NCBI GenBank assembly: GCA_032622095.1
Contig: CP136061.1
Location: 8,400,447-8,464,446, forward strand
Direction: 5' to 3'
Source of the DNA: Siphonodentalium dalli
Taxonomy: Eukaryota > Mollusca > Scaphopoda > Gadilida > Siphonodentaliidae
DNA: 64,000 nt
Part shown: positions 54,901 through 64,000 of the stretch, in pieces
Position numbering within the stretch: the first letter of the stretch is position 1
Layout of the letters: every line of letters starts with the position of its first letter
Notes under the pieces: model-generated
The model's input: the letters and a program-made list of their open reading frames with translations, nothing else
The model's database searches: none
What the model was told of the DNA's origin: nothing
Made by a program: the position numbers and the translations under genes

Positions 54901-57900
54901 AGTAGGATTGGTTCGGGGTAAGGGGAATACGTCACAGTAAATGATGAGTAGGATTGGTTCGGGGTAAGGGGAATACGTCACAGTAAATGATGAGTAGGAT
55001 TGGTTCGGGTAAGGGGAATACGTCACAGTAAATGATGAGTATGATTGGTTCGGGGTAAGGGAAATACGTCACAGTCAATGATGAGTAGGATTGGTTCGGG
55101 GTAAGGGGAATACGTCACAGTAATTGATGAGTAGGATTGGTTCGGGGTAAGGGGAGTACGTCACAGTAAATGATGAGTTGGATTGATTCGGGGTAAGGGG
55201 AATACGTCACAGTCAATGATGAGTTGGGTTGGTTCGGGGTAAGGGGAATAGTTCACAGTAAATGATGAGTTGGATTCGTTCGGTGTAAGGGGAATACGTC
55301 ACAGTAAATGATGAGTTGGATCTGTTCGGGTAAGGGAAATACGTCACAGTCAATGATGAGTAGGATTGGTTCGGGGTAAGGGGAATACGTCACAGTCAAT
55401 GATGAGTAGGATTGGTTCGGGTAAGGGGAATACGTCACAGTAAATGATGAGTTGGATCTGTTCGGGTAAGGGAAATACGTCACAGTCAATGATGAGTAGG
55501 ATTGGTTCGGGGTAAGGGGAATACGTCACAGTAAATGATGAGTAGGATTGGTTCGGGTAAGGGAAATACGTCACAGTCAATGATGAGTTGGGTTGGTTCG
55601 GGTAAGGGGAATACGACACAGTAACTGATGAGTTGGATCTGTTCGGGTAAGGGGAATACGTCACAGTCAATGATGAGTAGGATTGGTTCGGGGTAAGGGG
55701 AATACGTCACAGTAAATGATGAGTAGGATTGGTTCGGGGTAAGGGGAATACGTCACAGTAAATGATGAGTAGGATTGGTTCGGGTAAGGGGAATACGTCA
55801 CAGTAAATGATGAGTATGATTGGTTCGGGGTAAGGGAAATACGTCACAGTCAATGATGAGTAGGATTGGTTCGGGGTAAGGGGAATACGTCACAGTAATT
55901 GATGAGTAGGATTGGTTCGGGGTAAGGGGAATACGTCACAGTAAATGATGAGTTGGATTGATTCGGGGTAAGGGGAATACGTCACAGTAAATGATGAGTA
56001 GGATTGGTTCGGGTAAGGGAAATACGTCACAGTAAATGATGAGTTGGATTGGTTCGGGGTAAGGGGAATACGTCACAGTAAATGATGAGTAGGATTGGTT
56101 CGGGTAAGGGAAATACGTCACAGTCAATGATGAGTAGGATTCGTTCGGGGTAAGGGGAATACGTCACAGTAAATGATGAGTAGGATTGGTTCGGGTAAGG
56201 GAAATACGTCACAGTCAATGATGAGTAGGATTGGTTCGGGGTAAGGGGAATACGTCCCAGTAAATGATGAGTAGGATTGGTTCGGGTAAGGGAAATACGT
56301 CACAGTCAATGATGAGTAGGATTGGCTCGGGTAAGGGGAATACGTCACAGTCAATGATGAGTTGGATTGGTTCGGGGTAAGGGGAATACGTCACAGTAAA
56401 TGATGAGTAGGATTGGTTTGGGTAAGGGAAATACGTCACAGTCAATGACGAGTAGGATTGGCTCGGGTAAGGGGAATACGTCACAGTCAATGATGAGTAG
56501 GATTGGTTCGGGGTAAGGGGAATACGTCACAGTAAATGATGAGCAGGATTGATTCGGGGTAAGGGGAATACGTCACAGTCAATGATGAGTTGCATTGATT
56601 CGGGGTGAGTGGAATACGTCACAATCAACGATGAGTCGGAACGGTTCGGAGTAAGGGGAATACGTCACAGTAAATGATGAGTTGGATTTGTTTGGGGTAA
56701 GGGGAATACGTCACAGTTAATGATGAGTTGGATTGGTTCGGGGTAAGGGGAATACGACACAGTAACTGATGAGTTGGATTGGTTCGGGGTAAGGCGAATA
56801 CGTCACAGTAAATGATGAGTAGGATTGGTTCGGGGTAAGGGGAATACGTCACAGTCAATGATGAGTTGCATTGATTCGGGGTGAGGGGAATACGTCACAA
56901 TCAACGATGAGTCGGAACGGTTCGGAGTAAGGGGAATACGTCACAGTAAATGATGAGTTGGATTTGTTCGGGTTAAGGGGAATACGTCACAGTTAATGAT
57001 GAGTTGGATTGGTTCGGGGTAAGGGGAATACGACACAGTAACTGATGAGTTGGATTGGTTCGGGGTAAGGGGAATACGCCAAAGTCAATGATGAGTTGGA
57101 TTGATTCGGGGTAAGGGGGAATACGTCACAGTAAATGATGAGTTGGGTTGGTTCGGGGAAAGGGGGAGTACGTCACAGTAAATGATGAGATGTGTTTGTT
57201 CGGGGTAAGGGGAGTACGTCACAGTCAATGATGAGTTGCGTTGGTTCAGGGTAAGGGGGAGGACGTCACAGTAAATGATGAGATGTGTTTGTTCGGGGTA
57301 AGGGGAATACATCACAGTAAATGATGAGTTGGGTTGGTTCGGGGTAAGCGGAGGACGTCACAGTAAATGATGAGATGCGTTTGTTCGGGGTAAGGGGGGA
57401 TACGTCACAGTAAATGTTGAGATGTGTTTGTTCGGGGTAAGCGGAGTACGTCACATTAAATGATGAGATGTGTTTGTTCGTGGAAAGGGGGATTACGTCA
57501 CAGTAAATGATGAGTTGGATTCGTTCGGGGTAAGGGGAATAGGTCACAGTAAATGATGAGTTGGATTCGTTCGAGGTAAGGCGAATACGTCACAGTAAAT
57601 GATGAGTAGGATTGGTTCGGGGTAAGGGGAATACGTCACAGTAAATGATGAGTTGGTTCGTTCGGGGTAAGGGGAATACGTCACAGAAAATGATGAGTTG
57701 GATTGAATACGTCACAGTAAATGATGAGTTGGGTTTGTTCGGGGTAAGGGGGAATACCTCACAGTGAATGATGAGTTGGGTTGGTTCGGGGTAAGGGGGA
57801 GTACGTCACAGTAAATGATGAGTTGGATTGGTTCCGGGAAAGGGGAGTACGTCACATTAAATGATGAGATGTGTTTGTTCGGGGTAAGGGGGGATACGTC

Positions 57901-60900
57901 ACAGTAAATGATGAGTTGGATCTGTTCGGGTAAGGGAAATACGTCACAGTCAATGATGAGTAGGATTGGTTCGGGTAAGGGGAATACGTCACAGTAAATG
58001 ATGAGTTGGATCTGTTCGGGTAAGGGAAATACGTCACAGTCAATGATGAGTAGGATTGGTTCGGGGTAAGGGGAATACGTCACAGTAAATGATGAGTAGG
58101 ATTGGTTCGGGTAAGGGAAATACGTCACAGTCAATGATGAGTAGGATTGGTTCGGGGTAAGGGGAATACGTCACAGTAAATGATGAGTTGGATCTGTTCG
58201 GGTAAGGGAAATACGTCACAGTCAATGATGAGTAGGATTGGTTCGGGGTAAGGGGAATACGTCACAGTAAATGATGAGTAGGATTGGTTCGGGTAAGGGG
58301 AATACGTCACAGTAAATGATGAGTTGGATCTGTTCGGGTAAGGGAAATACGTCACAGTCAATGATGAGTAGGATTGGTTCGGGTAAGGGAAATACGTCAC
58401 AGTCAATGATGAGTTGGATCTGTTCGGGTAAGGGAAATACGTCACAGTAAATGATGAGTAGGATTGGTTCGGGGTAAGGGAAATACGTCACAGTCAATGA
58501 TGAGTTGGATCTGTTCGGGTAAGGGAAATACGTCACAGTCAATGATGAGTAGGATTGGTTCGGGGTAAGGGGAATACGTCACAGTAAATGATGAGTAGGA
58601 TTGGTTCGGGTAAGGGGAATACGTCACAGTAAATGATGAGTTGGATCTGTTCGGGTAAGGGAAATACGTCACAGTCAATGATGAGTAGGATTGGTTCGGG
58701 TAAGGGAAATACGTCACAGTCAATGATGAGTAGGATTGGTTCGGGTAAGGGAAATACGTCACAGTCAATGATGAGTAGGATTCGTTCGGGTAAGGGGAAT
58801 ACGTCACAGTAAATGATGAGATGGATCTGTTCGGGTAAGGGAAATACGTCACAGTCAATGATGAGTAGGATTGGTTCGGGTAAGGGATATACGTCACAGT
58901 CAATGATGAGTAGGATTGGCTCGGGTAAGGGAAATACGTCACAGTCAATGATGAGTAGGATTGATTCGGGGTAAGGGGAATACGTCACAGTCAATGATGA
59001 GTAGGATTGGTTCGGGGTAAGGGGAATACGTCACAGTAAATGATGAGTTGGATTGGTTCGGTGTAAGGGGAATACGTCACAGTCAATGATGAGTTGGATT
59101 GATTCGGGGTAATGGGAATACGTCACAGTAAATGATGAGTTGGATTCGTTCGGGGTAAGGGGAATACGTCACAGTCAATGATGAGTTGGGTTGGTTCGGG
59201 TAAGGGGAATACGTCACAGTAAATGTTGAGTTGGATTTGTTCGGTGTAAGGGGAATACGTCACAGTCAATGATGAGTAGGATTGGTTCGGGGTAAGGGGA
59301 ATACGTCACAGTAAATGATGAGTTGGATTGGTTCGGGGTAATGGGAATACGTCACAGTAAATGATGAGTTGGATTCGTTCGGGGTAAGGGGAATACGTCA
59401 CTGTAAATGATGAGTTGGGTTGGTTCGGGTAAGGGGAATACGTCACAGTAAATGTTGAGTTGGATTGGTTCGGTGTAAGGGGAATACGTCACAGTCAATG
59501 ATGAGTAGGATTGGTTCGGGGTAAGGGGAATACGTCACAGTAAATGATGAGTTGGATTGGTTCGGGGTAATGGGAATACGTCACAGTAAATGATGAGTTG
59601 GATTCGTTCGGGGTAAGGGGAATACGTCACAGTAAATGATCAGTTGGATTGGTTCGGAGTAAGGGGAATACGTCACAGTAAATGATGAGTTGGATTCGTT
59701 CGGGGTAAGGGAGTACGTCACATTAAATGATGAGATGTGTTTGTTCGGGGTAAGGGGGAATACGTCACAGTAAATGATGAGATGTGTTTGTTCGGGGTAA
59801 GGGGGAATACGTCACAGTAAATGATGAGTTGGATTGATTCGGGGTAAGGGGAATACGTCACAGTAAATGATGAGTAGGATTGGTTCGGGGTAAGGGGAAT
59901 ACGTCACAGTAAATGATGAGTAGGATTGGTTCGGGTAAGGGGAATACGTCACAGTAAATGATGAGTAGGATTGGTTCGGGTAAGGGAAATACGTCACAGT
60001 CAATGATGAGTAGGATTGGTTCGGGGTAAGGGGAATACGTCACAGTCAATGATGAGTAGGATTGGTTCGGGGTAAGGGGAATAGTTCACAGTAAATGATG
60101 AGTAGGATTGGTTCGGGGTAAGGGGAATACGTCACAGTCAATGATGAGTAGGATTGGTTCGGGGTAAGGGGAATACGTCACAGTAAATGATGAGTAGGAT
60201 TGGTTCGGGTAAGGGAAATACGTCACAGTCAATGATGAGTAGGATTGGTTCGGGGTAAGGGGAATACGTCACAGTAAATGATGAGTTGGATTGGTTCGGA
60301 GTAAGGGGAATACGTCACAGTAAATGATGAGTTGGATTGGTTCGGGGTAATGGGAATACGTCACAGTAAATGATGAGTTGGATTGGTTCGGGGTAAGGGG
60401 AATACGTCACAGTAAATGATGAGTTGGATTGGTTCGGAGTAAGGGGAATACGTCACAGTAAATGATGAGTTGGATTCGTTCGGGGTAAGGGGAATACGTC
60501 ACAGTCAATGATGAGTTGGGTTGGTTCGGGTAAGGGGAATACGTCACAGTAAATGATGAGTTGGATTGATTCGGGGTAATGGGAATACGTCACAGTAAAT
60601 GATGAGTTGGATTGGTTCGGGGTAAGGGGAATACGTCACAGTAAATGATGAGTTGGATTGGTTCGGGGTAAAGGTAATACGCCACAGTAAATGATGAGTT
60701 GGATATGTTCGGAGTAAGGGGAATACGTCAATGTAAATGATGAGTATGATTGGTTCGGGGTAAGGGGAATACGTCACAGTAAATGATGAGTAGGATTGGT
60801 TCGGGGTAAGGGGAATACGTCACAGTAAATGATGAGTTGGATTGGTTCTGGGTAAGGGGAATACGTCACAGTAAATGATGAGTTGGATTGGTTCGGGGTA

Positions 60901-63900
60901 AAGGGAATACGCCACAGTAAATGATGAGTTGGATTGATTCGGGGTAATGGGAATACGTCACAGTAATTGATGAGTTGGATTGGTTCTGGGTAAGGGGAAT
61001 ACGTCACAGTAAATGATGAGTTGGGTTGGTTCGGGGTAAAGGTAATACGCCACAGTAAATGATGAGTTGGATTGATTCGGGGTAATGGGAATACGTCACA
61101 GTAAATGATGAGTTGGATTGGTTCGGGGTAAAGGTAATACGCCACAGTAAATGATGAGTTGGATTGATTCGGGGTAATGGGAATACGTCACAGTAAATGA
61201 TGAGTTGGATTGGTTCGGAGTAAGGGGAATACGTCACAGTAAATGATGAGTTGGATTGGTTCGGAGTAAGGGGAATACGTCACAGTAAATGATGAGTTGG
61301 ATTCGTTCGGGGTAAGGGGAATACGTCACAGTCAATGATGAGTTGGGTTGGTTCGGGTAAGGGGAATACGTCACAGTAAATGATGAGTAGGATTGGTTCG
61401 GGTAAGGGAAATACGTCACAGTCAATGATGAGTAGGATTGGCTCGGGTAAGGGGAATACGTCACAGTCAATGATGAGTAGGATTGGTTCGGGGTAAGGGG
61501 AATACGTCACAGTAAATGATGAGCAGGATTGATTCGGGGTAAGGGGAATACGTCACAGTCAATGATGAGTTGCATTGATTCGGGGTGAGTGGAATACGTC
61601 ACAATCAACGATGAGTCGGAACGGTTCGGAGTAAGGGGAATACGTCACAGTAAATGATGAGTAGGATTGGTTCGGGGTAAGGGGAATACGTCACAGTCAA
61701 TGATGAGTAGGATTGGTTCGGGGTAAGGGGAATACGTCACAGTAAATGATGAGTAGGATTGGTTCGGGTAAGGGAAATACGTCACAGTCAATGATGAGTA
61801 GGATTGGTTCGGGGTAAGGGGAATACGTCACAGTAAATGATGAGTTGGATTGGTTCGGAGTAAGGGGAATACGTCACAGTAAATGATGAGTTGGATTGGT
61901 TCGGGGTAATGGGAATACGTCACAGTAAATGATGAGTTGGATTGGTTCGGGGTAAGGGGAATACGTCACAGTAAATGATGAGTTGGATTGGTTCGGAGTA
62001 AGGGGAATACGTCACAGTAAATGATGAGTTGGATTCGTTCGGGGTAAGGGGAATACGTCACAGTCAATGATGAGTTGGGTTGGTTCGGGTAAGGGGAATA
62101 CGTCACAGTAAATGATGAGTTGGATTGATTCGGGGTAATGGGAATACGTCACAGTAAATGATGAGTTGGATTGGTTCGGGGTAAGGGGAATACGTCACAG
62201 TAAATGATGAGTTGGATTGGTTCGGGGTAAAGGTAATACGCCACAGTAAATGATGAATTGGATATGTTCGGAGTAAGGGGAATACGTCAATGTAAATGAT
62301 GAGTATGATTGGTTCGGGGTAAGGGGAATACGTCACAGTAAATGATGAGTAGGATTGGTTCGGGGTAAGGTGAATACGTCACAGTAAATGATGAGTTGGA
62401 TTGGTTCTGGGTAAGGGGAATACGTCACAGTAAATGATGAGTTGGATTGATTCGGGGTAAAGGGAATACGCCACAGTAAATGATGAGTTGGATTGATTCG
62501 GGGTAATGGGAATACGTCACAGTAATTGATGAGTTGGATTGGTTCTGGGTAAGGGGAATACGTCACAGTAAATGATGAGTTGGGTTGGTTCGGGGTAAAG
62601 GTAATACGCCACAGTAAATGATGAGTTGGATTGATTCGGGGTAATGGGAATACGTCACAGTAAATGATGAGTTGGATTGGTTCGGGGTAAAGGTAATACG
62701 CCACAGTAAATGATGAGTTGGATTGATTCGGGGTAATGGGAATACGTCACAGTAAATGATGAGTTGGATTGGTTCGGGGTAAGGGGAATACGTCACAGTA
62801 AATGATGAGTTGGATTGGTTCGGAGTAAGGGGAATACGTCACAGTAAATGATGAGTTGGATTCGTTCGGGGTAAGGGGAATACGTCACAGTCAATGATGA
62901 GTTGGGTTGGTTCGGGTAAGGGGAATACGTCACAGTAAATGATGAGTAGGATTGGTTCGGGTAAGGGAAATACGTCACAGTCAATGATGAGTAGGATTGG
63001 CTCGGGTAAGGGGAATACGTCACAGTCAATGATGAGTAGGATTGGTTCGGGGTAAGGGGAATACGTCACAGTAAATGATGAGCAGGATTGATTCGGGGTA
63101 AGGGGAATACGTCACAGTCAATGATGAGTTGCATTGATTCGGGGTGAGTGGAATACGTCACAATCAACGATGAGTCGGAACGGTTCGGAGTAAGGGGAAT
63201 ACGTCACAGTAAATGATGAGTTGGATTTGTTCGGGGTAAGGGGAATACGTCACAGTAAATGATGAGTTGGATTGGTTCGGGGTAATGGGAATACGTCACA
63301 GTAAATGATGAGTTGGATTGGTTCGGGGTAAGGGGAATACGTCACAGTAAATGATGAGTTGGATTGGTTCGGAGTAAGGGGAATACGTCACAGTAAATGA
63401 TGAGTTGGATTCGTTCGGGGTAAGGGGAATACGTCACAGTCAATGATGAGTTGGGTTGGTTCGGGTAAGGGGAATACGTCACAGTAAATGATGAGTTGGA
63501 TTGATTCGGGGTAATGGGAATACGTCACAGTAAATGATGAGTTGGATTGGTTCGGGGTAAGGGGAATACGTCACAGTAAATGATGAGTTGGATTGGTTCG
63601 GGGTAAAGGTAATACGCCACAGTAAATGATGAGTTGGATATGTTCGGAGTAAGGGGAATACGTCAATGTAAATGATGAGTATGATTGGTTCGGGGTAAGG
63701 GGAATACGTCACAGTAAATGATGAGTAGGATTGGTTCGGGGTAAGGGGAATACGTCACAGTAAATGATGAGTTGGATTGGTTCTGGGTAAGGGGAATACG
63801 TCACAGTAAATGATGAGTTGGATTGGTTCGGGGTAAAGGGAATACGCCACAGTAAATGATGAGTTGGATTGATTCGGGGTAATGGGAATACGTCTCAGTA

Positions 63901-64000
63901 ATTGATGAGTTGGATTGGTTCTGGGTAAGGGGAATACGTCACAGTAAATGATGAGTTGGGTTGGTTCGGGGTAAAGGTAATACGCCACAGTAAATGATGA
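48951..64000. repeat. 46-bp satellite array (about 15 kb, continues past the edge)
   Basis: Unit GGGGAATACGTCACAGTAAA followed by TGATGAGTTGGATTGGTTCG and GGGTAA; roughly 325 copies. Variants include 45-bp units (GGTTCGGGTAAGG), TATGAT, AGGAT, GGGTTGG and CGGAGTAA types. Higher-order duplications are visible: a 775-bp tandem duplication (54478 and 55253), a block near 52.74-53.66 kb repeated 3,885 bp later, and a 1,559-bp unit (60544 and 62103). Each unit has a CRE-like TACGTCAC and an inverted CCAAT (ATTGG). The many minus-strand frames are artefacts: 46 bp gives a 46-codon superperiod with few stops. Confidence 0.97.

Noticed and set aside
48951-64000. Dozens of minus-strand ORFs with repeating SPYPEPIQLIIYCDVFPLP-like peptides
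   Set aside because: They follow from a 46-bp unit lacking stops in most frames. They vary with unit indels and have no gene context.

Overview
The window looks like a piece of a repeat-rich metazoan genome, most likely a mollusc and probably a bivalve. This is an inference from several signs together: AT-rich DNA with intron-split genes, an F-type lectin (fucolectin) gene with a PAN/apple-like tail, exons of a Cys-loop (nicotinic acetylcholine type) receptor, a tRNA-derived SINE, many foldback elements, a young Ty3/gypsy retrotransposon and very long minisatellites. No prokaryotic gene organisation, rRNA gene, free-standing tRNA gene or CRISPR array was seen.

Layout. 0-15 kb is essentially transposon and repeat territory: a 931-bp foldback palindrome and a truncated relative (1.9-3.4 kb), a SINE (6.7-7.0 kb), an 11-copy 161-bp tandem array (7.1-8.9 kb), a 523-bp palindromic MITE (10.0-10.5 kb) and another inverted-repeat element (12.4-13.0 kb). 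15.4-21.4 kb carries the 3' part of a plus-strand F-type lectin gene: two exons building one lectin domain and a last exon giving a PAN/apple-like tail. A tandem array of 38-bp units after the second exon multiplies its exon end and 5' splice site. 21.4-28 kb holds a dead non-LTR reverse transcriptase fragment, a pair of tandem ORFs (an SGNH-hydrolase-like protein and a low-complexity protein) and nested non-autonomous DNA elements.

30.06-38.72 kb is a complete Ty3/gypsy-type LTR retrotransposon on the minus strand. It has two 766-bp LTRs that differ at one position, a CTAT target duplication, gag with two zinc knuckles, and pol (protease, RT, RNase H, integrase). Pol is joined to gag by a classical AAAAAAC -1 frameshift site directly before the gag stop. 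Two further small ORFs lie in the position where retroviruses carry env: one with a membrane segment, one with a PPPY motif. A GTGAGT in the leader and a possible acceptor before the last ORF suggest a spliced subgenomic mRNA.

39-46 kb contains a hairpin-ended foldback element and two minus-strand exons of a nicotinic-receptor-like subunit (M3 exon at 43.1-43.3 kb, M4 exon at 40.1-40.5 kb), then several minisatellites and a decayed LINE reverse transcriptase. From 46 kb to the right edge almost everything is tandem repeat: a 36-37-bp array that flips orientation near 47.66 kb, then about 15 kb of a 46-bp satellite with higher-order duplications that runs off the window. All open frames inside the satellite are products of its periodicity, not genes.
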